DNA of 64,000 nucleotides from Anodontia alba (GCA_964016985.1 OZ024821.1:84231035-84295034); one strand, 5' to 3'; positions 1 through 11,354 are shown, numbered from the stretch's first letter. Translations and numbers: made by a program. The notes: generated by a model not told the origin, from the letters alone.

Positions 1-605
1 CCACCAGAGCTAAAAATAGAAAAACCTTAAAACAACATCTCCTCCTAGGCCACTGAATGGATTTTGAAATAATTTCACAGGAATGTTCCTTAGATGACCC
101 TCTACCAAAATTGCTAAAATGGTTCCGCTCGGCTGAACAAAATGGCTGCCAGAGCTAAAAAAAGAAAAAAACTTTTAAAGGACATCTCCTCCCAGGCTAA
201 TGACCCGATTTCAAAATAATTTCACAGAAATGTTCCTCTATTGAGTGACCCTCTACCAAAATTGCTAAAATGGTGCCATTCCACTAAACAAAATGGCATC
301 CAGAGCAAAAAAAGAAAACCTTAAAACAACATCTCCTCTAGGCCAAGGGCCCGATTTCAAAATAGTTTCACAGAAATGTTCCTCTAATACCCCTTTACCA
401 AAATTGCTAAAATGGTTCTGCTCTGCTGAACAAAATGGCCACCAGAGCTAAAAATAGAAAAAAAACCTTTACACAACATCTCCTCCTAGGCCTATGGCCT
501 GATTTCAAAATAATTTCCCAGAAATTTTTCTCTGATTAAGTCATATTCTCCTTAAGTGCTATGATACTCAGATGAGCGATATAGGGCCATGATGGCCCTC
601 TTGTT
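1..605 (+). repeat. Tandem array, about 145 bp unit, with hairpin 3' end
   Basis: About four degenerate copies of a unit containing CCAGAGCTAAAAA, ACATCTCCTCC and ACCAAAATTGCTAAAATGG begin near 1, 146, 297 and 428. The array closes with CTCAGATGAGCG, a short hairpin (GGGCCA at 584-589, TGGCCC at 593-598) and CTTGTT. The same closing arrangement ends the array at 35263-37252. The left edge is outside the window. I see no coding potential. Confidence 0.7.
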
Positions 606-642
606 ATTATTATCATGTTTTGTAGAAATTTCTGAATGTAAT

Positions 643-709
643 GCAAACAATGTAGACCCTGATCAGATGCTGCATTCTGCAGCATCTGATCTAGGTCTAC
701 ATTGTTTGC
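643..709. repeat. Hairpin core of the AAACAGTGTAGACC class
   Basis: A 32-base inverted repeat with a 3-base spacer and two mismatches starts GCAAACAATGTAGACC and ends GGTCTACATTGTTTGC. This palindrome recurs about 25 times in the window inside elements whose outer ends differ. Confidence 0.8.
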
Positions 710-803
710 CAATGTCCTTTTATGGGACGCTAGGCTTAAATGGGTAAAAAAGAACTCAAACTTAGCTTAATTAAACAATATTTTATTTGAAATATTTACA
801 GCA

Positions 804-952
804 TTTTTTCTGGCGAAAGAATGTGCACAATACTGGTTAACCGCTTAGAGGACTAAGCCTGCCCAGTAAACGTGGTTAGGTAAACTGACCGCACTCGACA
901 TGACCCCATTGGGTTGACTGGGCCATAAAACCTCAACACAAACAAATACAGC
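804..952 (+). mobile_element. SINE-1 copy, 5' truncated
   Basis: Matches the 3' part of the fuller copies at 5224, 23392 and 55148, with GGCGAAAGAATGTGCACAAT, ACTGGTTAACCGC and CATGACCCCATTGGGTTGAC, ending in an AACACAAACAAA tail. The tRNA-like head is missing. Confidence 0.75.
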
Positions 953-1054
953 ATTACAAATACAAAGATACATTTGGAAAGGATCTGATTGATTATTAAT
1001 AGCATATTAATGCAAAACACTCTGGGTAAAATTTTCAGCATAGGACATATTGAA

Positions 1055-1660
1055 AATTTATGTCTCACATGCATGTACCATGCAAGAGAGACAACTCTCA
1101 CTTTCTTCCTGATGTAGTTATCTCCCCTGAAGCTGAAATCTTGTGCGCCATAACTCCCATACTGTTTGAGATAATATGATAATATCTGGTAGAGATGAAG
1201 GAGAGGACCAGTAGGTGTGCTGCATGCAAGAGAGACAACTCTCACTTTCTTCTCCATTATGTAGTTATCTCCCCTGAAGCCAAAATCTTGCGTTCCATAA
1301 CTTTGATACCCTTAGACATATTTTGATAATATTTGGTAGAGGCATTGGTATGGAACAGCAGGTGTGTTACATGCAAGAGAGACAACCTCTACTGTGTTGT
1401 TTTCTAGTTTCCTCCTTTGAATGAATTTCAAAACTAAATCCTTGAGTATGTGGTTTGAAATATTTTGTTGATATTTGGTAGCGGCATAGATAAGGACCAG
1501 TAGGCATGTCGTGTTCACGAGTACTCTCACTTTCTCCATTATTGTCTCCCCTGATGCCAAAATCTTGTGCAGGCCATAACTCCCACCTGTTTGAGATAAC
1601 TTGATAATGTTTGGTTGGGACATATATCAGGTCAAGAAGGTGTTTAGCATGCAAGAAGGA
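1055..1660. repeat. Tandem array, about 140 bp unit
   Basis: Four to five degenerate copies share CATGCAAGAGAGACAACTCT, AGTTATCTCCCCTGAAGC and a TTTGATAATATTTGGTAGAG segment. Short open frames on the minus strand are by-products of the repeat. Confidence 0.65.
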
Positions 1661-2159
1661 CAACTTTTACTCTGTTGGTTTTTCACCCCTATGAACATAC
1701 AGCAAGTTCCTTTACCTTTACAAGGCATTTATTTTTTGCTATTATTTTTGAATATGTACACTCACAAATTCAAAGTATTTGCAAATATTGTGTCTCCTGT
1801 ACAAATTATCACATCAGAAGGAATTATTAGATGATTTTGACGAAAATAAAAAAAAATAAATAAATAAATAAAAAAAAGAAATAAATAAAAGTACAAGCAA
1901 AAATAAAATCATTCACAGTACACTTATTATTGTTTTCACTTATTATTTTGGTCACATTTCATACTATCTTTACAGCTTTTTACTTTGCTCTCGTTCAATA
2001 GCTACATGATATCGATTGAAATACACTAAATTCAAAAATGGCGGTTTGGTTGGGGGATTTGCCATCTCCTCTGATGGCTATTTTTGGTGTTGTTCCCATT
2101 GGGGTCAGCACTGGCGTCTTCATTGGCATCTGGGTCACACTTTCTTGTGAACTGGTGGT

Positions 2160-2770
2160 TCAATTTATGCCAAATTTGAAGGGATATATAATTGGGACAT
2201 AACAAAGAACTGACTAGATTTTGGTGACCTTGACCTAATTTTCAAGGTCACAGCAGTAGAAAAACTAAAAATTCTGTGACACTTTCTTGTCTGCACAATA
2301 TCTTTTGAACCAGTGGTTGGATTCTTACCAAATTTTAATGAATAAATAATGAATAAATAATTGGGACATAACAAAGAATTGATTACATTTAGTGACCTGA
2401 TTTAATTTTCAGGGGCACAGCAGTAGAAAAACTGAAAATTCTGTGACACTTTCTTGTCTGCACAATATCTTTTGAACCAGTGTTTGGATTCTTACCAAAT
2501 TTTAATGAATAAATAATGAATAAATAATTGGGACATAACAAAGAATTGATTACATTTAGTGACCTTGTTTAATTTTCAAGAGCACAGTAGTAGAAAAACT
2601 GAAAATTCTGTGATACTTTCTTTTCTGCACAATACCTTTTGAACCAGCCGTTGGGTTCTTACCAAATTTTCATGAATATATAATTTGGACATAACAAAGA
2701 ACTGATTATATTTTAGTGACTTTGACCTATTTTTCAAGGTCATAGCAGTAGAAAAACTGAAAATTTACAG
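2160..2770. repeat. Tandem array, about 165 bp unit
   Basis: Copies of CACAGCAGTAGAAAAACT occur near 2250, 2416, 2583 and 2743, each followed by TTTTGAACCAG and CAAATTTT. Spacing is close to nucleosome length. Confidence 0.75.
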
Positions 2771-3261
2771 TGGGTTTTCTCTGAAAAACACTGTTACTAG
2801 TTTTTTTTTTTCTTATTTTTCCCAGAAAACAGGATTTGACATTTCATGGAAATTGTCTCCAATGAAAATAATTTGCATGAAATATCAAATCCTGCTTTTG
2901 TGGAAAAATATCATCTATGTGTCATCTGATTTAGTCCAGAGAGTGGTAAAGTTAATCTATTCCACTCTGTGATGCATAGTTATATTTTTCAGGTTCAGCC
3001 ACAAATTTCAGGGCTAACATGTGAATTGTCTGTGCAGTGTTGAGCCCCATACTTTGTGAAAAGTATGAAAAATATTTCAAAATGGTATCTGTTGAATACT
3101 CATTTTTATATTTTTCATAGAAAAACAGTCAAGTCTTGACATATCATTCACATGAAATGCTAAGACTTATTTCTATATAAATTTAATTTTGTTATTTTTT
3201 TTTTTTTTAATAATGTTTTGTTTAACTTGGTGACTTTTTTTTTTTTTTTTTTTTTTTTCAG

Positions 3262-3317
3262 CTTGATTTGGTATTAAGTGGTTTGGAATATGAAGTAGAT
3301 GAAATAAGCGTCCATGA
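3262..3317 (+). CDS. Exon 1 (as seen): middle of a probable SEA domain
   Basis: A 56-base exon after a long poly-T tract and TTTTCAG, ending CATGA before GTAAGT. It is read in phase 0 and leaves phase 2, giving LDLVLSGLEYEVDEISVHE with the next exon. It is not the true first exon: it has no start codon and enters mid-protein. Length and phases (0 to 2) match exon 12 (50 bases), the middle exon of the SEA domain further on, so I read it as the same part of a second SEA domain. The exon that should precede it was not found between 1 and 3240. Confidence 0.7.
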
Positions 3318-3399
3318 GTAAGTTTTATGCTATTATATTAATATGCTAGAACCTTTGTACAAAACAGTTCAAGATGATTTCAGATGTAAGGTGGTTTAA

Positions 3400-3676
3400 A
3401 GCGGGACCCCAAAAGTGTTGTAGTATAGATCATATAGAAAAATTACCAGTAATCTATTCATTTTTGTATATGACCATTTATGGTTATTTTCTATATAATT
3501 ATTCATTTTTGCAAATGACTATTTATTTATGGTTATTTTTCTACAGATCTGTATTTTTGTAAAATGATCATTTTATATAATTTATGCATTTTTGTTTGGA
3601 ATATAACGTGGTTGTTTAGCTAACATGGTTTTTGCTTTGGATCCAAGCAATACTGTTATAAAGGGGTTGTGCTGTA
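3400..3676. mobile_element. Hairpin element, CACCACAACC family, decayed
   Basis: Carries the family's core (GATCATATAGAAAAAT, TGACCATTTATGGTTATTTT, CATTTTTGTTTGGA) and ends GTTATAAAGGGGTTGTGCTG. The core segment is repeated about three times, so the hairpin has been duplicated internally. Confidence 0.6.
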
Positions 3677-3856
3677 ATAATATATAAAAACAGAATCATA
3701 CCTTATGACATATGTAACCAGCATAGACTCATATCTGCTTGTGCATCTACAAACTGATCAGCATCTATGCTGTTTGCTTACAGAACCTTTGAAATCCATT
3801 AATTTCTATGTGACTAGTGAAGATTGCATATTGTCAGTATGCAGATTGCATATGTC

Positions 3857-4088
3857 TTAACCCTTAACGCGCCACTCACAACTATTGTCGTCTGCTTTGT
3901 CATCTGCTTGTGATTTTAAAAGTCATTTTTGCGAACAGTGTGGACCCAGATCAGACTGCTCCAATCAGGGTCCACACTGTTTGCCTATATGCAAAAATAG
4001 GTTTGAAAAATCTGCAAGAATATTCAGCAGAAGACATAAATAGACAACATTTTCAGATGCAGTTTTTCTTGGCGCTTTAAGGGTTAAT
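3857..4088. mobile_element. Hairpin element with TTAACCCTTAACGCGCC ends
   Basis: Outer ends TAACCCTTAACGCGCCA and GGCGCTTTAAGGGTTAA face each other. The centre is the AAACAGTGTAGACC-class palindrome with GTGTGGACCCAGATCAGACT and AGGGTCCACACTGTTTGC. An inverted relative lies at 8722-8937. Confidence 0.7.
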
Positions 4089-4335
4089 GCTTGGCATGCT
4101 GGGTAAAAAGTTCAGCAGATGACGTTTGGAAATATTTGCATGCTGGGTAAAAAGTTCAGCAGATGACATTTGGAAATATTACTTATTTTTCCCACAAAAC
4201 AGGCTTTGGCATGTTATGCAAATTGTCTCGAAGAGACAGTTTGCTTGAAATGCCAAAGTTTATATCCGGGAACAGGAAGAAAAAATATTCCAAAATGTTG
4301 TCTGCTGAAACTTTACCCAGCATACTAAGCATTAA
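4084..4335. mobile_element. Hairpin element with GCATGCTGGGTAAAA ends
   Basis: Starts TTAATGCTTGGCATGCTGGG and ends CCCAGCATACTAAGCATTAA. The inner palindrome contains TTTGGCATGTTATGCAAATT and AGACAGTTTGCTTGAAATGC. The left 44 bases, including TTCAGCAGATGAC, are present twice in tandem (4098-4175). It abuts the preceding element. Confidence 0.7.
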
Positions 4336-4372
4336 AGACATCATTGTGTCGCCTGCATAGCATGGCAGACAC

Positions 4373-4651
4373 CATTACAAAAACACGCCTATTCAAATAC
4401 ACTAAAAATTTACCACCAAAAAATGACAATTTTTCAGATAAAAAATTCTGATATTTTTCATAATTCTGCTCAAAACATAGATTGTGGGTACTCGTTAGAA
4501 CCGCCTCCTCGAGGCAGTTCTAATGAGTACCCACAATCTGTGTTTTTGAGCAGAAATAACAAAAATAATGTATACCCCTGTAAACCCCAGTTTTACTATA
4601 TAAAAGTGGGGTTTAAGGGGGTCAAAATTGTATAGGCATGTTTTCGTGATG
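4373..4651 (+). mobile_element. CATYACGAAAACA hairpin element, copy 1
   Basis: Inverted ends CATTACAAAAACACGCCTAT and ATAGGCATGTTTTCGTGATG bracket a large hairpin with GGGTACTCGTTAGAACCGCC and its complement, then a right arm rich in AAACCCCAGTTTTACTATAT. About 280 bp; no coding capacity. Confidence 0.8.
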
Positions 4652-4954
4652 CATAGGAATCATGTTGTCCATCCACATCGTTGTAGGTGGTGTCGGTGTT
4701 GTCGTCACACTTTTCATTTCCGTTCTATAATTTTTGAAGGGATGTATTGATATTTTCTTAACACTTCCAATTAATAGGACTTGACATTTACTTTGAATAC
4801 CAATTTTTATTTTCTTGGAAAAATATCATAAAAATTGTCATGTGTTGTCTAAAAGATATTTAGACTATACAGTTGTATTTGGGCACACATTAACTCATTT
4901 GTATGAGTCTGAAAAATCCATTTTCTTATAACATTACTCACATATTGCTTTCAG

Positions 4955-5118
4955 ACCACCTTATGAAACCTGTGGTGTGGTTCTTCTGATCAAGATTTTT
5001 AAGGTGGATACCTTAGTGGAACTTGACAAGTTTATCTCTGAAACATTGGAAAATCTTAGAATGACAGGACAGCTGAAGAAACATGTAGATATGCTCAGCC
5101 TCCTCTATGAATATCCAG
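4955..5118 (+). CDS. Exon 2: C-terminal part of a probable SEA domain
   Basis: A 164-base exon after TTGCTTTCAG, ending TATCCAG before GTAAGATT; enters phase 2, leaves phase 1. It encodes PPYETCGVVLLIKIFK followed by a helix-like stretch (VELDKFISETLENL). In SEA domains a GS-V-V-V motif in a beta-hairpin is the autoproteolysis site; here CGVVLLIKIF occupies that place, so the serine is absent and cleavage is unlikely. The intron before PPYETCGVV sits where the intron of the second SEA domain precedes PGSVKAK (exon 13), supporting homology. SEA assignment of exons 1-2 alone would be weak; it rests on this match. Confidence 0.75.
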
Positions 5119-5223
5119 GTAAGATTTGTTTTGCAGCATGATTTGACAAAGCCAGTTGTGAAACCAGCCCCATAAGAAGATTTTTGAAGTAACCCCTAAA
5201 ATGCTAATCACTACAGAACAAGC

Positions 5224-5530
5224 TGACCTCGGTGGCTCAGTTGGATGTGCCGTCTGACTGGAGACCAGGAGGTCGCGGGTTCAACCCCCGCCGAGGTCGG
5301 CAACATTCTTTCTTGGAGATTGATCATGAAATATTTTCTACGGTCATTCTGTCCCATCGGCTGATTCAAGAAGGGCAGTTGTCAGTTTCTGGCGAAAGAA
5401 TGTGCACAATACTGGTTAACCGCTTAGAGGACTAAACCTGCCCAGTAAGCGTGTGGTTAGGTAAACTGACCTTGCTCAACATGACCCCATTGGGTTGACT
5501 GGGCCATAAAACCTCAACACAAATAAAAAA
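5224..5530 (+). mobile_element. SINE-1, full-length copy with tRNA-like head
   Basis: tRNA-derived SINE. A-box-like TGGCTCAGTTGG at 5233-5244 and B-box-like GGGTTCAACCC at 5277-5287 form a polymerase III promoter, followed by a unique body (GATTCAAGAAGGGCAGTTGT, GGCGAAAGAATGTGCACAAT) and an AACACAAATAAAAAA tail. A 67-codon open frame across the head is an accident of the SINE. Confidence 0.85.
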
Positions 5531-5910
5531 CACTACAGAACAGACAATGTTTTGATTTTTTTTATTAGAGGTTTCAAAGAAAATAAGGCAAGACAATAAA
5601 CATCCTCAGAAGAAAGATTCTTGAAGTTGACCCATAAGTGCTTATCACAACAGTAACAGATGACATTTTGAGTTTTATTATTTTTTAGAGAAAATACAGC
5701 TTGACTTTTCATGTGAATTGTCTGTTAGGTAGATGATTCACATAAAATGCCAAGTCTTATGTTCTCTAAAAATTTAAGAGCAGATGCTTAACATGAAATG
5801 CCATGTCCTATGCTCTCTAAAAACATAAGAACAGTAAAAATAGAATAGAATGTTCTCTGCTACAATTTTGCTATAGCAGACCTCGGACCACAATTATTTT
5901 TCCATTACCA

Positions 5911-6124
5911 TATTTACCCTAAGTATTCGGACACCTCAACTCCTTACCATATATGTTCTAAAATTTGAACCAGTACAATTCACTACTCGATGTTGTGTCT
6001 AAAAATTGCTGGATGAGTGGCAAACAGTGTAGACCCAGATGAGATGCCGCATTCTGCGACATCTCATCTGGGTCTAAACTGTTTGCTCAGGCCTGTCTGT
6101 CCGAATACATATGGTAAATATGGT
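5911..6124 (+). mobile_element. Hairpin element with TACCCTAAGTATTCGGACA ends, copy 1
   Basis: Left end CATATTTACCCTAAGTATTC, right end GTCCGAATACATATGGTAAA. Between them are a conserved body (AAATTTGAACCAGTACAATT, GCTGGATGAGTGG) and the AAACAGTGTAGACC-class palindrome around 6023-6084. Confidence 0.75.
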
Positions 6125-6609
6125 ACCTTCCATACAAGATCTCTTGGGAAAAAATTGCTGACAAATTTGCAATCGATGCATACCTTCTTCTGCTTATGTC
6201 ATCATTTCTTACCTTCAAATTTATGCACTTTACACATGACCATGACCAGCTCCTTTTCCTGTCATCCGTCAAAGTAAACACCTGTCAGTTCATTAAACAC
6301 CTGTCAGTTCATACCAGTTACAGCCCATGTAGGCTTACTTCTTAGGGGTGTGCTTAGGTTCACCTGTTTTCTTGAAATCAAAAGGAAACAAAACAAACTT
6401 AATTTTCAAAACACCTACATGTTGATTTATCAAAAGAATCACAGTAAAGTAGTCTGCTCAGTCACTCTGGCATAAGACACAGCATGCAAGTGAGGGACTA
6501 TTTGTGCAACTATATTTCCTTATTTTGGACAACGAATCAGGGGAGCTGATTGTGGACTGGTTCCAAAAAACATTTTGTAAAGTAAATTCTAGGCAGGGAA
6601 GTAGCCCTG

Positions 6610-6806
6610 TATTCACCCTAAGTATTCACACATCTTAACTCCTCTCCATACTTTTTCTAAAATTTGAACAAGTACAATTTACTACCCAATGTTGTGTCTA
6701 AAAATAGCTGGATGAGTGGTAAACAGTGTAGACCCTGATGAGTCCCTGCATTCTGGGGCATCTCATCTGGGTCTACACTGCTCATGCCTATCTGTTGGAA
6801 AATATA
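6610..6806 (+). mobile_element. TACCCTAAGTATTCGGACA-end element, copy 2
   Basis: Same body as the copy at 5911 (ACTACCCAATGTTGTGTCTA, GCTGGATGAGTGG) with a palindrome at 6720-6782; the right end decays after CTGTTGG. Confidence 0.65.
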
Positions 6807-7044
6807 CAATAAATGCAGTAAAATATGAAAAAAATATGACCCATATATGGGAAAAAGGGTATGCAGGGCATTGGTCTACAATGCAGATCTGTGCACCTCC
6901 ATGCAGTCTGTTCAGGGCTTTCACTCTCTTACAGAACCATAGGATACTGCAAAATTACCACATGCAGTCTGATCAGGGCTTTCACTCTCTGCTTACAGAA
7001 CCATAGGATACTGCAAAATTACCATAATAACCTTAAGTATTGTG

Positions 7045-7226
7045 ACAGTTAGGCCTTTGCAAACAGTGTAGATCCAGATCAGACACCACAGAATGTGGTG
7101 TCTGGTCAGGGTCTGCACTGTTTGCCATACATAAAGCAATATTTAACACACATTATTGGCTAGTAGAATGGACTATTTCAAATTTTAGGTCAAGTATGGT
7201 AAAGGGTTTTAGGTGTCCCAATACTT
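7045..7226 (-). mobile_element. TACCCTAAGTATTCGGACA-end element, copy 3 (inverted)
   Basis: Reads in reverse: palindrome GCAAACAGTGTAGATCCAGA to CTGCACTGTTTGCC, then AATTTTAGGTCAAGTATGGT and CCCAATACTTAGGATAAATA. The region 6885-7020 just before it holds two tandem copies of a CAGGGCTTTCACTCT segment. Confidence 0.65.
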
Positions 7227-7526
7227 AGGATAAATACAGTACAGAACCATTGGATACTGTGGCATAGCTGGCTGGCTTTTTCCTTTAAGGGGACTGTATA
7301 TACTTGGTAGATTGTCCACCATTTTTCAGAAGGGAGACAACTTTCGTGACTTTTTTTTGCATTCCTGTAGACAAAGTCCCTTCTGCTCAAAAACGAAAGC
7401 ATTTATCTTCCTCCTAATAAAGTCTAGAAATGAAACCAGTATTAGCTTTCACAAAAAAGCTTGCTCTACTTTAGCTCACATGCTAAACATAGACCAAGCT
7501 CTTTATAAAAGCTGATACTTGGATAT

Positions 7527-7528
7527 AT

Positions 7529-7570
<42 letters not shown>

Positions 7571-7572
7571 AA
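7527..7572. repeat. (AT)n microsatellite
   Basis: Alternating A and T with two phase breaks, in the intron between exons 2 and 3. Confidence 0.9.
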
Positions 7573-7688
7573 CATGGAGCAGTTCATTGAAAATAGCATT
7601 GGACAAGTCTATAACTATTTATAAAGTGCTTTTGGGGCAATGGCAAACATTAAGATTGTCCATGCCCGTGGGTGTAGACAATTACATG

Positions 7689-7970
7689 CATTACGAAAAC
7701 ATGCCTATTCAAATATACTGAAAATTTTACCACCAAAAAAAATGAAACATTTCAGATAAAAAATTCTGATATTTTTCATATTTCTGCTCAAAACATAGCT
7801 TGTGGGTACTCGTTAGAACTGCCTCAACGAGGCGGTTCTAACATGTACCCACAATCTATGTTTTTGAGCATAAATAAGAAAAATAATGTATACCCCCTGT
7901 AACCCCTAGTTTTACTGTATAAAAGTGGGGTTTAAGGGGGTCAAAATTATATAGGCATGTTTTCGTAATG
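7689..7970 (+). mobile_element. CATYACGAAAACA hairpin element, copy 2
   Basis: Clean ends CATTACGAAAACATGCCTAT and ATAGGCATGTTTTCGTAATG. The central palindrome turns at CTGCCTCAACGAGGCGG. Confidence 0.85.
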
Positions 7971-8504
7971 TGTTGGAAACTTTCAGGCAAATATGCATAC
8001 TGCTTTCCAAATTTCATGGTAATTTGTGCAGAATAGATATCATACACCTATCAATGTTTTCCCCTAAAGGGGAGGGAAGTGGGGTGGAATTACCCTCGGA
8101 AATCACACGTTTGGAAATTGGCTGTCTAATTTTCTACCAATGAGTCACAAATTTGTGTCCAAAATCTCTTAGGTGGACATTGAAATTTGCACATAGTTTC
8201 TTAAAGAGTTTTTCTTTTAGGCGTCTAATACCCTGCCCATGTGTCAAAATTTTCTGTCAAATTCCCAGAGGTTGGGTATGATTTGGATGTCTAATCCCCA
8301 GGGTATCCCTGCCAACCCCGTCTGGGGAAATAATGATAGGTGCATCATGAACTGGGGTAATTAGCACAATCTAAGTACAGAATACAAACAAACACAGAGA
8401 TAAATATTGTTACAAATACTATATATTCAGGTTTTGATTGTTTAATAAAGGCTTTTTGATATCTCATTACATATTCTTATTATGATGCCTCATTAACACA
8501 TAAC

Positions 8505-8937
8505 CCATTGTATACGGAATAGACTCTCCCATACTATATATTGGAAGTGTCCAATTTCAATTTTAGGTAAACCTGACTAAGAAATTTACATATTCTTAGA
8601 GGAAAATGGCTTAACTTTTTGCAAAAAGTGAAGACCCTGATTAGATGCCACGTTCAGCGGCGTCTGATCTGGGTCTGCACTGTTTGCCAAGTACCATTTT
8701 ACGGGTCTCCCGACTACAATGGGTTAAAATGCCAGGAAAATCTGTATCTGAAAATGTCGTCTGTATGTCGTCTATGAATATTCTTGCAAACTTTTCAAAC
8801 CTATTTTTGCATACAGGCAAACAGTATGAACCCTGATCAGACTGCTCTCCAGGTCCACACTGCAAAAATGACTTTTAAAATCACAAGCAGATGACAAAGC
8901 AGACAACAATTGTTGTGATTGGCAGTTTAAGGGTTAA
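8505..8937. mobile_element. Two AAACAGTGTAGACC-class elements fused head to head
   Basis: The left part (8505-8726) has the TATATTGGAAG and CCAATTTCAATTTTAGGTA ends and a palindrome at 8620-8690. The right part (8722-8937) is an inverted relative of the element at 3857, ending TTTAAGGGTTAAA, with its own palindrome. The two share the CAATGGGTTAAAATG junction. Confidence 0.6.
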
Positions 8938-9047
8938 ATATTCAAAATGGCAGTGCCCATAAAAACAATTTTGAAGTCTTCAAACTTCAATAAATTTCTT
9001 ACTTTCGATCTTTCTTTTCTATCAGATTTTCATAAAAAAAAAATGCA

Positions 9048-9252
9048 CATGTTTTTAACCATTGTCCTGTGGAGTCGATAAGCCCTGCCTTCGCAAACAG
9101 TGTAGCTCCAGATCAATTGGCTTCTAAAGAAATGTTTGTCATTCAGTATCGGTATGTGAATTTATATCAACAATCTGGATTAAATAATCTTATTGGCTGA
9201 AAATTAGAAGTGGGTGAGACATCTTAATTTTTTCAGCATGACAAGGGTTAAG
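9048..9252. mobile_element. Hairpin element with TTAACCCTTATCCTGCTGA-type ends, decayed
   Basis: Shares GCAAACAGTGTAGCTCCAGA, CAATCTGGATTAAATAATCT and GCATGACAAGGGTTAAG with the better copies at 15643 and 41998, but the central palindrome is incomplete. Confidence 0.55.
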
Positions 9253-9295
9253 ATCTTTTATTTCAGATACATTCTTCACTAGTCTTACTTTTTCT

Positions 9296-9515
9296 TATAA
9301 CCTTTACCACTCTCTGAGCAAATTCAGCAGACAACAAATTGATGATCTTTTTCTTGTTTTTTTTTTTTCCTACAAAATAGGATTTGACATTTCAGGCAAA
9401 TTGTTTCCATTGGTGACAATTTACATAAAATGTCAAATACTGTTTCCTGGGAAAAATAAGAAAAAAATATTTCAAAATGTCATCTCCTGAAAATTTAACC
9501 CATATTGTTAAAGGT
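9296..9515. mobile_element. GCATGCTGGGTAAAA-type hairpin element, copy 2
   Basis: Arms TAGGATTTGACATTTCAGGC and ACATAAAATGTCAAATACTG, flanked by TTCAGCAGACAAC and GTCATCTCCTGAAAATTTAA. It lies about 55 bases before exon 3. Confidence 0.65.
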
Positions 9516-9571
9516 TATGGTGTCCTACGGTAATACTTAGGGTAAATATAATAATATATTTTTATTTGTAG

Positions 9572-11098
9572 AGTTTGACAAATGCATGGATCTTCCAACT
9601 ATACGATGGCGCATGACAGAATGTCTGTCACAGTTCAATGATATGTCGTATGATAGCAAGTATGAACAGTGGAGATCTTGTGGCCCCATCCATGACTTTG
9701 CTGAATGTATACAAGAACGATTGGATGCAGGTTGTGATCTGAAGCACCTAAAGGCTGGTTTGTTCACAGACAAAGAAGCCATTTTACAACAATTAAGGAT
9801 GCATCCACAGAATATGAAACTTACAGAAGCATTAGAGAGATATGACTTTGATAAATGTGAAGATGAAGGAGAAGAAATTCCATGCAGTAATGATGATCAG
9901 ATAAATGATGCAATTGTTACGTGCACAATGAATGTTGATATACCACCCTTTGTTGTCAATGGAAACCCCGGAGATAACTATGGAATTACTGCAGACATGT
10001 GTGGAACTTATTTCTCAATTCTTTCTTGTTCCGCCAAAGAACTTCGAGAGTCAGGAGCTAACTGTGACTATAATGATCATCATATTGGAAATGCAGCTTT
10101 TCAGTTTGTGCGTGACAGTATACAAAATGGCTACTTGCTGCCACATAATAATACACCTTTGATAGATATTTGTAATGATTACATGCCTGTATGTAGTGCA
10201 CCTTACATTTCCTGGGCTTATTACTATACGTGCTACAATCCATTTTTCCATGAGAAATGGGACCGCTACGTGCCCTTTTCTGATGTACTGACAGATAACT
10301 GCAGTTCTGCTGTGGCAAAGGATGCCTTCTTAGAGTTTGTCGTATGTGTGCGCCTCAATGCTGTAGCTAGAGAAGTGAATGATTGTACAGCCCAGAAAGT
10401 ATTTGACATCATCAATGATGACCCACTGAAGTTTAATCTCTTCCACAAAGACACAGATTTACCACAGTGTATTGGAAAGGGAAGAATTGCTAGTTTTGAT
10501 TCCAACATACAAGATAGAGATACAGTTTGTCAGAGTTCAGAGGCTCTTTGGTACTTCACACATGCATGTAACAGACCTACAGATTGTTCCACAGACATAC
10601 AGACAGATGGCCTTGATTTGAAGTGCGGTCTTTATTATTCGATTATTGGCTGCGTTGAGATGAGTACTTCTAAAATGACATTTAATTGTTCTGTGGATGA
10701 AATTCAGGCCATGAACCAGACAGGTTATTCCCTTGAACTTTTACCAGATGAAAAAGAACATTGTGAACTCATGGACACATTTGAATTTCGGGAGTGTCAG
10801 TACCCAATGTATAAGTACAAAGAACACTTCCGACATTGCTACTCTGCCCTTCATAACCTCATTGAATACCCAGAGAATACTGCAGATAAGTGTAGTGTTT
10901 TTTATACAAGCCTGAATTGTATGAAGGAAGCCATTTCATTCCTGCCCGATGTTCATTGTTATCCTGACACCATTGATGACTCGGTGAGAGAAGTGATGTT
11001 AGACTTACTTAATATTGATGCAGTTACTGAAGCAAAGATGAACTGTTCAACTTGGAACTCATCTGTATCCTATAGTGATATGTTTAGTGGCTGTACAG
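9572..11098 (+). CDS. Exon 3: five six-cysteine units in one 1527-base exon
   Basis: Starts after TTTATTTGTAG, ends GGCTGTACAG before GTAGGTAATG; symmetric 1-1 (509 codons). It encodes about five repeats of a cysteine-rich unit. The first four show C-x12-C (cysteines of DKC/TEC, IPC/VTC, PVC/YTC, TVC/HAC); a later C-x8-C-x(8-12)-C (SCGPIHDFAEC, CGTYFSILSC, CGLYYSIIGC, CSVFYTSLNC; one unit has x14) is followed by a sixth cysteine before the next unit. Unit 4 has an extra cysteine (PTDC) and unit 5 departs from the C-x12-C rule. Sequons NCS occur three times and NSS once. The body looks alpha-helical. Downstream units have an intron inside each unit, these do not. I cannot name the family; nematode DUF19/T20D4.11-like domains are one superficially similar cysteine-rich helical fold to test. 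The ATG at 9586 is internal, not a start. Confidence 0.93.
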
Positions 11099-11109
11099 GT
11101 AGGTAATGG

Positions 11110-11287
11110 TAGCTCAAGATAAGGCGCTTTTTACAAATGAAAAGTATTGATATTTTTCTTATTTCTCAATGAAAACATATGTTGTGGGTACTCATTAGAA
11201 GTGCCTCTCATGAGTACCCACAAGAAATGTTTTCATGTAGAAATAAAAAAATATTATGTAGATTCCCCCTTTTATTGGGAGCTATGG
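11110..11287. mobile_element. ATAGCTCCAGATAAG-end hairpin element, copy 1
   Basis: Begins 11 bases after the exon 3 donor: TAGCTCAAGATAAGGCGCTT, then TTCTTATTTCTCAATGAAAA and a GTGGGTACTCATTAGAAGTG palindrome, closing GGGAGCTATGG. Confidence 0.7.
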
Positions 11288-11354
11288 TTATATTTAATAT
11301 ACAGTGGATTGTCATTATCTCAAACTCTTTGAGGTAACAGTACTTTGAGATAAC

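Noticed and set aside
1..3240. Missing first SEA exon (phase 1 to 0) before exon 1
   Set aside because: No frame with SEA-like text and suitable AG/GT borders was found; it probably lies upstream of the window.
5224..5290. tRNA gene-like sequence
   Set aside because: A and B boxes are present but the segment continues into a repeated SINE body with an A-rich tail, and the same unit recurs at 23392, 40710 and 55148.
9586..11106. 506-codon frame as a complete single-exon gene
   Set aside because: It joins in frame to exon 2 on the left and exon 4 on the right through good splice sites; the ATG is internal and the stop lies past the donor.
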